Source of the DNA: Pseudomonas sp. BP8
GTDB taxonomy: Bacteria; Pseudomonadota; Gammaproteobacteria; Pseudomonadales; Pseudomonadaceae
Reading direction: 5' to 3'
Assembly (NCBI RefSeq): GCF_017875955.1
Contig: NZ_JAGINK010000001.1
Location: forward strand, 2,882,501-2,946,500
DNA: 64,000 nt
A program made the translations under genes and the position numbers. Positions 44,622-52,809 of this stretch are shown piece after piece (the stretch's first letter is position 1; each line of letters starts with the position of its first letter). The notes under the pieces were generated by a model. The model saw nothing but the letters and a program-made list of their open reading frames with translations, was not told where the DNA came from and searched no databases.

Positions 44622-45851
44622 TCAGAATGATGTGAAAAGGTAGCTTGCGATCAACCGCGTCTCATCGATGTCGCGCAGATCATCGCTGCGAAATGTTGCA
44701 TTGCGAAGCCTTATAGAAAATCCTTTTAGCTTCCCTTGAAACGCATAGTTCACTTCCACGTCACGCTCCCATTCTTTGTCGGCACCAACCTTCTTCAATC
44801 CGTCTCCATGAATGTAGGCCGTGAAGAAACTGAGTCCCGGAACCCCGAGTGCAGCAAAGTCATAGCCATAGCGAAGCTGCCAGCTACGCTCGCCTGCGCT
44901 CCCGAAGTCGTGATACTGCACATAGTTGGGAAGGTAGGGGTTATTGATGTAGGCAAACCCGGTCGATCCCTGCATGACCTGGTACGTCGCCATTACGCTG
45001 TGGCCATTATTCATTGAGTAGTTGAACGAGGCCGCATAGGCTCGGTTATCGACATCACCAGCGTTGGCGGCACCGATGTCGCTGCTCGCAAAAGCACGCA
45101 GATCGGTAGTGAGGTTACCGTTTCCTAGTGGCATGCTGTGAACCAAGCCAACATATTGTTGACGATAAACGTCATCCAGCTCTCCATAGAAATAACTGGC
45201 GTTCAGCTGAGGCGTGATTTTATAAGTGGCTCCCCCGAGTCGATAAAAATCACCGATCCCAGTTGCACGATAGCGGCCATCTTTCACGGCGAGGGTGATG
45301 TCCTTCAAGTCCGTAGAGTCTGGGGTAATGGTCTGGTCGAACTGCGCGAGGTTGAGAGTCAATCGATCAATATCTGTCGAGGTGACTTGGAACCCCTGAA
45401 ATGTCTGCGGCGTCAATCTACTATTGTTGTACTGGAGAATAGGGTATTTGGGCAGTGACATGCCGTATCGAATAGTGGTGTCTAATACTTTGGCTTTCAC
45501 GCCGTACCCAGCCTTTGAATACTCGTCTACTGCTTCGCCAGAATCGTTTCTTGGAAGCAGCCCACTACCTGAACGATCAGGGCTAGAGTCCAGCCTATAC
45601 CCTGCAAAGATCAATGCGTCCGCCCCGAAGCCAACCGGGCCTGATGTATAACCAGACTCATAGTTAAGTAAAAACCCTTGAGCCCACTCTTCTCTTTTCG
45701 ATACCCCGGTGCCTTCTCGGAAGTCTCCATTGTAATAAAGGTTTCGGGCCTCCAGTCGGATTTTGCTGCCCTCAATAAAACCTTCCGCAAAAGTGTTGCT
45801 GGTCGCGAGAATCAAAGGAATGACAATTGAGCATGAGAGAGTACGATTCAT
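44622..45851 (-). CDS. OprD-family outer-membrane porin
   Basis: A 409-residue porin starting M-N-R-T-L-S-C-S-I with a signal peptide ending near T-F-A-E. G-F-I-E-G-S-K-I-R-L-E-A-R-N-L-Y-Y-N is the typical first strand of the family, and the protein ends in an outer-membrane type S-Y-L-F-T-S-F with terminal phenylalanine. OprD porins admit amino acids or small organic acids. It is last in the catabolic island; the carrier gene ends 83 bases upstream on the same strand. A role in passing the substrate (proposed 2-pyrone-4,6-dicarboxylate or a related tricarboxylate) is inferred. Confidence 0.9.
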   Translation of the reverse strand: MNRTLSCSIVIPLILATSNTFAEGFIEGSKIRLEARNLYYNGDFREGTGVSKREEWAQGFLLNYESGYTSGPVGFGADALIFAGYRLDSSPDRSGSGLLPRNDSGEAVDEYSKAGYGVKAKVLDTTIRYGMSLPKYPILQYNNSRLTPQTFQGFQVTSTDIDRLTLNLAQFDQTITPDSTDLKDITLAVKDGRYRATGIGDFYRLGGATYKITPQLNASYFYGELDDVYRQQYVGLVHSMPLGNGNLTTDLRAFASSDIGAANAGDVDNRAYAASFNYSMNNGHSVMATYQVMQGSTGFAYINNPYLPNYVQYHDFGSAGERSWQLRYGYDFAALGVPGLSFFTAYIHGDGLKKVGADKEWERDVEVNYAFQGKLKGFSIRLRNATFRSDDLRDIDETRLIASYLFTSF

Positions 45852-45934
45852 TTTTATTATTGTCCTGACGCAAAGGGCCGCTGCTCGGCCTAAGGCCGAA
45901 CAGGGGCATATTTTTATTGTATTAGTTTGAGGCC

Positions 45935-47248
45935 TTATTTCTTGATGCTGAGTTCTTGTGCAAGCTTTTCGCGGTCCAGTTCTTTCTCCCATGCGGAGAC
46001 GACCAGCGCTGCCACACCGTTGCCAACCAGGTTGGTCATGGCAAGGCCAGTCCCCATGAAACGGTGGATACCAAGGATAAGTACCATGCCTGCTACAGGA
46101 ACAACCGGCACGACCATGAGTGTGCTGGTCAGCATCACGAACGCAGCGCCCGATACGCCACTGGCGCCTTTCGATGTCAGCATTGCCACCACCACCAGCG
46201 TCAATTGCTGGCTGAGGGACAGCTCGATATTCAGGGCTTGAGCAATGAAAAGGACTGCCATCGTCAGGTATATATTGGTGCCATCCAGGTTGAACGAGTA
46301 CCCCGTCGGGATGACCAGTCCTACGACTGGTTTGGAACAGCCCAAACGCTCCATTTTTTCCATGATTTGAGGCAGTACCACTTCTGAGGAACTGGTGCCG
46401 AGCACCACCAGTAGCTCTTCCTTGATGTAAGCGATGAATCGCAGAATGCTAAATCCGCAAACCTTGGCCACTGCACCGAGAATGACGATTACGAAAAGCG
46501 CGCACAGGATGTAGAAACTGCCGACCAGCTTCATGAGAGGCAGCAAGGCGCCAACCCCATAGGTGCCTACGGTGAAAGCAATCGCACCAAACGCACCTAC
46601 GGCAGAGAGCTTGGCGATGATGTGGACGATCCGGAAGAAAACCCCTGACAAACCTTCGATGATGTCGTAGACCGGCTTTCCCTTTGCACCCATCGCCGAG
46701 AGTGCGCATCCAAAAAGGACAGACACCAGCAGGATGCAGAGCACATTCCCTTCGGCGAAAGCTTGGACAAATGTTGAGGGGATAATCCCCATCAGAAACT
46801 CAACCATGTGCATGTGTTGAGCCTTTTCGGCGAACCCAGTTACAGCTGAGGCGTCCAGAGAGTTCACATCTACGTTGAAGCCTCCGCCGGGGTTGAAAAG
46901 GTGACCCCCAATCAAGCCGATGATGAGGGACACCGTGGAGATGACTTCAAAGTAGAGCAGGGCCTTGCCACCAACGCGACCCACTTTCTTCAGATCTCGC
47001 ATCCCAGCGATACCGCTTACCACCGTGCAGAAAACGACTGGGCCGATAATCATCTTGATCAGCTTGATGAAGGCATCGCCCAGAGGTTTTAGGTCAGCGG
47101 CGAATGTAGGCCAGAAGTGACCGACCACGACGCCAGCAATGATTCCGAGTAGAACTTGGAAGTACATCGCTTTGTAGAAGGGCGGTTTGGTTTTCACCAC
47201 GGAGGGTGATGTAGCTTCGGCCTGAGCAGACGCAGGGCTGGAGTTCAT
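45935..47248 (-). CDS. DctA-type dicarboxylate:cation symporter
   Basis: A 437-residue inner-membrane carrier of the DAACS family. [15 protein letters not shown], and the G-A-S-G-V-S-G-A helical-hairpin motif are DctA signatures. The ATG at 47248 is used; a GTG four codons upstream is less likely. DctA normally imports C4-dicarboxylates. Here it replaces the GalT-type MFS permease of the P. putida gallate operon, so it may carry the pyrone or another polycarboxylate. That is inference. Confidence 0.9.
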   Translation of the reverse strand: MNSSPASAQAEATSPSVVKTKPPFYKAMYFQVLLGIIAGVVVGHFWPTFAADLKPLGDAFIKLIKMIIGPVVFCTVVSGIAGMRDLKKVGRVGGKALLYFEVISTVSLIIGLIGGHLFNPGGGFNVDVNSLDASAVTGFAEKAQHMHMVEFLMGIIPSTFVQAFAEGNVLCILLVSVLFGCALSAMGAKGKPVYDIIEGLSGVFFRIVHIIAKLSAVGAFGAIAFTVGTYGVGALLPLMKLVGSFYILCALFVIVILGAVAKVCGFSILRFIAYIKEELLVVLGTSSSEVVLPQIMEKMERLGCSKPVVGLVIPTGYSFNLDGTNIYLTMAVLFIAQALNIELSLSQQLTLVVVAMLTSKGASGVSGAAFVMLTSTLMVVPVVPVAGMVLILGIHRFMGTGLAMTNLVGNGVAALVVSAWEKELDREKLAQELSIKK

Positions 47249-47299
47249 AGCTATTCTCACTGAAATCTTATTGTTGGAAGAATGGTCGAGCGTTGTTGC

Positions 47300-48163
47300 T
47301 TAGCGTCCGTATAGCTTCAGGGGATTTTCTACCAACAGCTTCTGGCGCCTCTCTGGATCCGTACAGAATCTGAACATCAGATCCACCAATCCGCCGTCGT
47401 TTGGCATGTCCTTAGAGATGTTTGGATGTGGCCAGTCAGTACCCCACAGAACTCTATTCGGAGCGATCTCAATAAGCCGCTCTGCAAAAGGTATCGCATC
47501 CTCGAACGGTCGACGACCTGCGGAGACCCGTTCTGCACCGCAGACCTTCACCCAGGCCAATGGGTTTTCCATCAGTTGTTGGAGCGCGTGGAATGGCTTC
47601 TGGTCGATGCCATCCTGGGCTTTGACTCGGCCCATGTGGTCGATGATGAAAGGTACCGGGATCCGCGCAAGCCGATCTGCGTAGGTGAGGATGTCTTGGG
47701 CGTCCAGGTGCAGAACCACGTGCCATCCAAGATCTGCAAGACGATCTACAGTGCTGTCGAAAACATCGAGATCGGGGGCTCCGCCCAGGTGAGCCACGAA
47801 GTTGAAACGAACCCCACGAACACCGCCGGCATCAAGGGCTGCCAGTTGTTCATCAGATTCGGTGCCATTCACGATGGCTACACCCCGATACCGCCCCTCA
47901 CTGCGAGCAATTGTGTCGAGCATGGCGCGATTGTCGGTGCCGTGGCAGCTGGCCTGGACGATTACGCCACGGCTGAAACCGAGGTGATCGTGCAAAGACC
48001 GCAAAGTTTCGAAAGGGGCATCTGGAGGCGTATAGCTGCGGTCTTCTGCGTAAGGGAAAACCGAGGCGGGCCCAAACACATGGCAATGTGCGTCCCATGC
48101 GCCTTCTGGCAGCTTTTGCAGGGGGATGGTGGGGTGTGGATCTGGAGCGAGGCAAGATTTCAT
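47300..48163 (-). CDS. LigI-like 2-pyrone-4,6-dicarboxylate hydrolase
   Basis: A 287-residue amidohydrolase-fold protein of the COG3618 group. D-A-H-C-H-V-F-G-P (about residues 24-32), F-P-Y-A-E-D-R-S-Y-T-P-P-D-A, I-I-D-H-M-G-R and the late V-L-W-G-T-D-W-P-H-P-N block match the LigI (2-pyrone-4,6-dicarboxylate lactonase) pattern, including the late aspartate that acts in the reaction. LigI opens the pyrone to 4-oxalomesaconate, exactly the substrate of GalD/GalB encoded next door. AGGA precedes the ATG. Related 4-sulfomuconolactone or galactarolactone enzymes cannot be excluded. Confidence 0.85.
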   Translation of the reverse strand: MKSCLAPDPHPTIPLQKLPEGAWDAHCHVFGPASVFPYAEDRSYTPPDAPFETLRSLHDHLGFSRGVIVQASCHGTDNRAMLDTIARSEGRYRGVAIVNGTESDEQLAALDAGGVRGVRFNFVAHLGGAPDLDVFDSTVDRLADLGWHVVLHLDAQDILTYADRLARIPVPFIIDHMGRVKAQDGIDQKPFHALQQLMENPLAWVKVCGAERVSAGRRPFEDAIPFAERLIEIAPNRVLWGTDWPHPNISKDMPNDGGLVDLMFRFCTDPERRQKLLVENPLKLYGR

Positions 48164-48279
48164 CTCGTATCCTGGTTAGTCGTTGTTAGTGGAATCGATA
48201 GCCCGATGGTGGGCGTCTTCCAGCCTCTCAACAACTCGACCCTCGCTCTAGCAGTTATGCTGTTTTTGCATGCGCCAGG

Positions 48280-48291
48280 CTAAGGTATGCA
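48280..48291 (-). promoter_or_regulatory. TGCATACCTTAG motif upstream of the LigI-like gene
   Basis: On the minus strand TGCATACCTTAG lies about 120 bases before the LigI-like start, overlapping the end of the LysR pseudogene. The near-identical TGCATACCTAG lies upstream of galB (52735-52745). It may be a shared regulator half-site. Confidence 0.4.
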
Positions 48292-49165
48292 AACCTCACG
48301 CACGAGCGCCATCGTTTGTTCTGCGAGACGGGAGAGCGGTCTCTGCTCGAATGTGGCTAGGAATAGATGGGTCTGAATGGTGGGATCGACAATCTGGGCG
48401 GCTTTGAGACCTTCCAATTGGCCGTTGCTGTTAACCAGCGCGGAACGAAACAGCACTCCATAGCCCATGTCGAGATCAATCAGCTCCAGCAGGGACGGGA
48501 TGCTGTCTATCTCCAGAGATATGTCGAGCTGAACCTCGTGGCGTCTAGCTTCAGTCTCGATCAAGCGCCGAATTGAAATGAGGCTCACTCGGGGTAATGA
48601 GCGGAAACTTGCCCAAATCCTTCATCGGGACTGTGGTTGGGAGATCGGAATGCTGGCTCCCGATGAGCATCAATGGCTCAGAATGTAGGTGCTCGTATTG
48701 CAGCTGCGCATTCTGTCCAGGGTTGAAAAGCAGCGCAAAATCCAGCCGCCCCAAGAGCAGCCACTCGCGCACCGAGTGAGTAAGACCTTCTTTGATGCCT
48801 AGGATGCAATTAGGGAAGCGCTTGCGAAATGCCGTTACCAACGCCACGGTATCGCGCCGAGAAATGCTGGGCGGGAGGCCAATGACGACTTTGCCGGACA
48901 GGGTATCACGCTGTTCGCGTAGGTCTTCTCGCGCTACCTGAACCTGTCTGAGAATGCCCTTACCGTGTTCGAAGAGTCGCTGGCCGGAACCGGTTAGTAA
49001 TACCCCACGTCCATTACGCATCAGTAGATGCTCCTGGAGTTCGACCTCAAGCTGGCGAACCTGTCGACTTACGACAGACTGCGAGATGTTTAGGACAGCT
49101 GCGGCTTTGGTGAAACTGCCAAATTCTGCCACCCGTACAAAGCATTCCAGTTGTTTGAGATCCAT
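48280..49165 (-). pseudogene. LysR-family regulator with a frameshift
   Basis: The N-terminal part (M-D-L-K-Q-L-E-C-F, helix-turn-helix S-F-T-K-A-A-A-V-L-N-I-S-Q-S-V-V-S-R) reads on to L-I-T-P-S-E-P-H-F and stops at 48551. A second frame then gives S-I-R-R-L-I-E-T-E-A-R and continues to TAG at 48280. Removing one T from the TTT in CATTTCAAT (about 48570) would rejoin P-H-S-I-R-R-L, as in intact family members, giving roughly 295 residues. A one-base insertion, real or a sequencing slip, is the likely cause. It lies inside the catabolic island on the same strand, between the dehydrogenase and LigI-like genes, like GalR-type regulators. Confidence 0.82.
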
Positions 49166-49189
49166 GGGGCTCAACTCAAAGACCTGATC

Positions 49190-50113
49190 TTACCCTTTTT
49201 CGAGGGCTTCACTTTGCTGGGCGGCTGAGCTGCCATAGAGGGTGTCGAACAATGCACTCCAACTGAAGGGTTCCAGCGTCAAATATTCGATGTCCGCTTC
49301 AGCCATTGAGTCTATAAGCCCTCGCTGTGTGCTCACTATCGCTCTACTCATGTAAGCGGCAACACCTACATCGCTGACTGTCTTTGCAACCTCTTTCATC
49401 TCCTCTGATCGGCGTAGCCCGTGCTCTGCCACACGACTGATCAGGTAGTGAGGGAGATCACTGTTCCATCCCATACTTGGAAAGCTTTTGTGCAGCGATG
49501 TGAGAACTTCATCCTCCGCATCGTACTGGCGAGCAGCACTTAAGCATTCCGTCGTAAGAGCCTCTAAGCCCTTAATCATGATGCTTCGACACATCTTGAT
49601 TGCTGACGCCACGCCAATGGTGTTGGCGACCACGCGGGTGTTCATGCCAAGAGCGTTCAGTTGAGAGCAGACCTCATCGGACCGTGTGCCGCCCAGCAGT
49701 ATGGGTGTGAGGAGTCGTTGCGGAGGAACGGGCGCCACGACGGCGGCATCGACGTAATCAATTCCGTATTGGGTCATAACGGCTTCTGCCAACTGCTTGG
49801 TTGCAGGTGCAATGGAGTTTATATCTATGAACAACTGCCCCTTCAGCATCAGTGGAGCCGCATCCTGTGCGACCCTCAGGGCACTGTCGGCGGTCACGGC
49901 AGAAATGACCCACTCCCCGCGCGATAGGGCAAGGGCAGCGCTATCGCAGACGGTCACGCCGCAGCGTTGCCCTTTGTCTAGTAGGGCTGGTCGTTTTTTC
50001 GGGTCATCGTGCAATCGATCATAGGTGAAAACTTCTATGCCAGCGGCAGCAAGGTCTTGCCCTAGGATGCCACCAGCTTCACCGAAGCCGATCAAGGTAA
50101 GGGTTTTGATCAT
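49190..50113 (-). CDS. DUF1932-type beta-hydroxyacid dehydrogenase
   Basis: A 307-residue two-domain protein. The N-terminal Rossmann loop is G-F-G-E-A-G-G, with D-I-N-S-I-A-P as the 6-phosphogluconate-dehydrogenase-type substrate loop. The C-terminal helical domain (I-G-V-A-S-A-I-K-M-C-R-S-I-M-I-K-G) has the catalytic Lys and the DUF1932 pattern. Its ATG overlaps the galD stop by four bases, so it is translationally coupled to the gallate-type genes. No step in the known gal pathway needs such an enzyme; it might oxidise or reduce a pathway intermediate or side product. Function open. Confidence 0.83.
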   Translation of the reverse strand: MIKTLTLIGFGEAGGILGQDLAAAGIEVFTYDRLHDDPKKRPALLDKGQRCGVTVCDSAALALSRGEWVISAVTADSALRVAQDAAPLMLKGQLFIDINSIAPATKQLAEAVMTQYGIDYVDAAVVAPVPPQRLLTPILLGGTRSDEVCSQLNALGMNTRVVANTIGVASAIKMCRSIMIKGLEALTTECLSAARQYDAEDEVLTSLHKSFPSMGWNSDLPHYLISRVAEHGLRRSEEMKEVAKTVSDVGVAAYMSRAIVSTQRGLIDSMAEADIEYLTLEPFSWSALFDTLYGSSAAQQSEALEKG

Positions 50114-51198
50114 TTTGTAGTTACCGATGGCCAGATTGAGGCAGGAATTAGCACATGTCCGTCAAAGAGCAATCGAGCCGTACGCAGTAGTCCACAGCCT
50201 GCGATCTTGTCTTCTCGCATGCGAAGCTCAACGGAGAATTCTCCAGTTGGATGTTCTACGGATATTCTCACGTGATCATCGGGCTCGACGCTAGCGACGC
50301 TTGAAGCAACCGTGCCCTCAAGGCGACAAGCTGTTGCGACACTGACCGCGCCGAATACACCGATGGATGTGTGGCAGCGGTGGGGAATGAATGTGCGGCT
50401 GCTGATCGCGCCGCCATCACGCGCAGCCGCGATCAAAGACATCTTGGGTACGGTTCGGCTGCTAACGTCACCGAGATTCATCAGCTTCCCGGCTTGTAGT
50501 CTGATGGACTCAAGCTTCGATTTAAGCTCGGTATCAGCGTCTAGTTCCTCAGGGCTTTCGTATCCTGTGCGGCCGAGATCGGCTGCCCTTACCAGGACTA
50601 CGGGCATGCCGTTATCAATGCATGTCACCTCTATACCATCGACTTGGTCAACTGCGTTTCCTGTCGGAAGCAGAGCCCCACAGCTGGAACCGGCGATGTC
50701 CTGGAATTCGACGATCAGAGGAGCACTGGTACCCGGAACACCATCGATTCTAGCCTCTCCGTCATATTCAACTCGACCGTCAACCGTCTGGACTTGAGCG
50801 ATTGCGGTTTGGCCCGTATTAGCCATGAAGATGCGTACGGGCGTGATCGAATCATGTGCTGTTATCAAGCCCCGCTCGATGGCGAACGGGCCTACACCTG
50901 CCAGGATATTTCCGCAGTTTTGGCCGTAATCTACCTTGGCTTCTTCAACTGAAACCTGGGCGAACAAGTAGTCCACATCAGCGTCGGGACGATTAGAAGG
51001 GCTGATAATCGCCACCTTGCTAGTGAGCGAGTTCGCGCCACCGATGCCATCAATCTGGCGTGAATCAGGAGAGCCCATGGCAGCAAGTAATACCCGGTCT
51101 CGCGCCTCACCTTCGGGGGGCAACTCGCTAGCGAGGAAAAACGCGCCTTTAGAGGTGCCGCCGCGAACCAACAGACAAGGAATTCGAGTCTGGCTCAT
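50110..51198 (-). CDS. galD: 4-oxalomesaconate tautomerase
   Basis: A 362-residue PrpF-family protein, the length of P. putida GalD as remembered. M-S-Q-T-R-I-P-C-L-L-V-R-G-G-T-S-K-G-A is the typical opening; N-C-G-N-I and later G-C-G-L-L blocks supply the two active-site cysteines. GalD shifts 4-oxalomesaconate from keto to enol form so that GalB can hydrate it. The start at 51198 follows the galC stop; an ATG four codons earlier is an alternative. Confidence 0.9.
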   Translation of the reverse strand: MSQTRIPCLLVRGGTSKGAFFLASELPPEGEARDRVLLAAMGSPDSRQIDGIGGANSLTSKVAIISPSNRPDADVDYLFAQVSVEEAKVDYGQNCGNILAGVGPFAIERGLITAHDSITPVRIFMANTGQTAIAQVQTVDGRVEYDGEARIDGVPGTSAPLIVEFQDIAGSSCGALLPTGNAVDQVDGIEVTCIDNGMPVVLVRAADLGRTGYESPEELDADTELKSKLESIRLQAGKLMNLGDVSSRTVPKMSLIAAARDGGAISSRTFIPHRCHTSIGVFGAVSVATACRLEGTVASSVASVEPDDHVRISVEHPTGEFSVELRMREDKIAGCGLLRTARLLFDGHVLIPASIWPSVTTK

Positions 51199-51202
51199 GG
51201 CG

Positions 51203-51919
51203 TCACCCATCCAGATCGCTGAGCGAGTCGTAGTAGACCAATCCGCGATCAGCCAGCTTTTGGCGCATGTTGTAAATATCGAGGCCTAATTCACCTGCGG
51301 CGAGACGCAATCGCTTTTGCTCCTCCAGCTCAGCACGTTTGAGGCTGGTATCGACCACTTCCCTAATGTCCTGACGTCTGACGATCACAACACCGTCATC
51401 ATCTGCAACCACTACGTCTCCAGGCTCAACTAACTGGCCAGCGCAGACTATCGGAGTATTCACCGAGCCAATCGTCTCTTTCACCGTTCCTTGGGCATGC
51501 ACGGCACGTGACCAGACCTTGAAACCCATTTCCCTGAGCGTTCGTGTATCCCGTACGCCAGCATCAATCACCAGACCTCTCACTCCCCGAGCTTGTAAGG
51601 AGGTTGCGAGCAGATCACCGAAGTAGCCATCAGTGCATGGGGAGGATGTCCCCACGACCAAGATATCTCCCGGCTGACACTGTTCTACCGCGACGTGAAA
51701 CATCCAGTTGTCGCCGGGGGCAACCAGTGCCGTCACTGCGGAACCACTAATGCCCTGATTCTGTTGAATGGGACGGATCGCGTTATCGAGCAGCCCCTTC
51801 CGGCCTTGGGCCTCATGTACGGTTGCGACGCCGAACTCGTTAAGCGCGTCTATTAGGCCAGCGTCAGCTCGGGAGATATTGCGTATCACAATTCCTGTCT
51901 TTCCAATGAGGCTGCTCAT
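51203..51919 (-). CDS. galC: 4-carboxy-4-hydroxy-2-oxoadipate aldolase
   Basis: A 238-residue RraA/HMG-CHA aldolase family protein. V-A-T-V-H-E-A-Q-G-R-K-G, G-D-N-W-M-F-H-V-A, G-Y-F-G-D-L-L, and V-I-D-A-G-V-R-D carry the divalent-metal and pyruvate-binding residues (notably the D-x-G-x-R-D block). It cleaves CHA to pyruvate and oxaloacetate, the last step of the gallate and protocatechuate-4,5 routes. Its ATG overlaps the galB stop by four bases. Confidence 0.92.
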   Translation of the reverse strand: MSSLIGKTGIVIRNISRADAGLIDALNEFGVATVHEAQGRKGLLDNAIRPIQQNQGISGSAVTALVAPGDNWMFHVAVEQCQPGDILVVGTSSPCTDGYFGDLLATSLQARGVRGLVIDAGVRDTRTLREMGFKVWSRAVHAQGTVKETIGSVNTPIVCAGQLVEPGDVVVADDDGVVIVRRQDIREVVDTSLKRAELEEQKRLRLAAGELGLDIYNMRQKLADRGLVYYDSLSDLDG

Positions 51920-52653
51920 CCCAGGTTCTCCGTAACGCGAGGGAAGAGGCTTTCATAGCCCTCTGCGTAGACAATGTTTCGCGAAGAGGCGATACCGACG
52001 TTGCGCTTGGCTTGCACACCGCGTTGAAGAGCTACGCGAGTGTAGTACTCCCAGAGGTGTTCCTGACCTGCCATGCACTGAATCGCCGCGTACTTCTTGT
52101 CCCACACCTCAGTGATGTCCAGCAGCACGTCAGGTCTCCACTCACACTGCTCAGGCTGGTGTGGCTCAAAGCTATAGACAGGGGGAGCGCCGACGATCTT
52201 TTCGCCAGGCTTGTAGCCTTCAGCCTGAGCGATGATGCGGGCTTCCTGTGTGAGGTTCATTGCGAGTGGGTGGTCGTAGTTGTACGGGTCCTTAATTGAA
52301 TGGCTCAGTACAAACTCCGGCTGAACTCGTCGAAAGACGTCGGCGAGGCGAAACAGGGTTTCCTTGTCTGCGCGCATCGGATAGTCACCAATATCGAAAA
52401 ACTCGACGCTGGCGCCCAGGATGTCAGCGGCAGCTTGAGCTTCCTCACGACGAGCCGCTTTCACCTTCTCTTCAGTCATCTCACCCTTACGCCACAATTT
52501 GGCAGACTCACCGCGTTCGCCGTAGGACAGGCAAACGATGTGTACGGCATATCCCTGTTGGGCATGAAGGGCGATGGCGCCACCTGCGCGCCAAACAAAA
52601 TCGGCGGAATGTGCACTGACGATCAAGGCTGTTTTTTGTTGTGAGGTGTTCAT
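51916..52653 (-). CDS. galB: 4-oxalomesaconate hydratase
   Basis: A 245-residue PIG-L-like zinc-hydrolase-fold protein. S-A-H-S-A-D-F-V-W-R-A-G-G near residue 13 replaces the A-H-P-D-D-E motif of other PIG-L proteins, which is how GalB is remembered to look. S-Y-N-Y-D-H-P-type sequence (P-Y-N-Y-D-H-P-L) gives another metal His. It hydrates 4-oxalomesaconate to CHA. First gene of the galB-galC-galD-dehydrogenase run, each overlapping the next by a few bases; divergent from a two-domain LysR-type regulator. Confidence 0.9.
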   Translation of the reverse strand: MNTSQQKTALIVSAHSADFVWRAGGAIALHAQQGYAVHIVCLSYGERGESAKLWRKGEMTEEKVKAARREEAQAAADILGASVEFFDIGDYPMRADKETLFRLADVFRRVQPEFVLSHSIKDPYNYDHPLAMNLTQEARIIAQAEGYKPGEKIVGAPPVYSFEPHQPEQCEWRPDVLLDITEVWDKKYAAIQCMAGQEHLWEYYTRVALQRGVQAKRNVGIASSRNIVYAEGYESLFPRVTENLG

Positions 52654-52734
52654 TTGAGGCTCATCTCATCATGGGGATCGATGGGACATACCGTCGCATA
52701 CGTGTACCTTAAGCAGATAATGCCTTCCTCCTCT

Positions 52735-52745
52735 CTAGGTATGCA
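52735..52745 (-). promoter_or_regulatory. TGCATACCTAG motif upstream of galB
   Basis: Lies 82 bases upstream of the galB start in the 156-base divergent region shared with the LysR-type gene. Shares TGCATACCT with 48280-48291 upstream of the LigI-like gene. Confidence 0.45.
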
Positions 52746-52809
52746 TTTTACTTATTGGGATGGCCGCGTCATTCTACGAGATCCCGACGAGCGATGAGAG
52801 TGCGAACTC

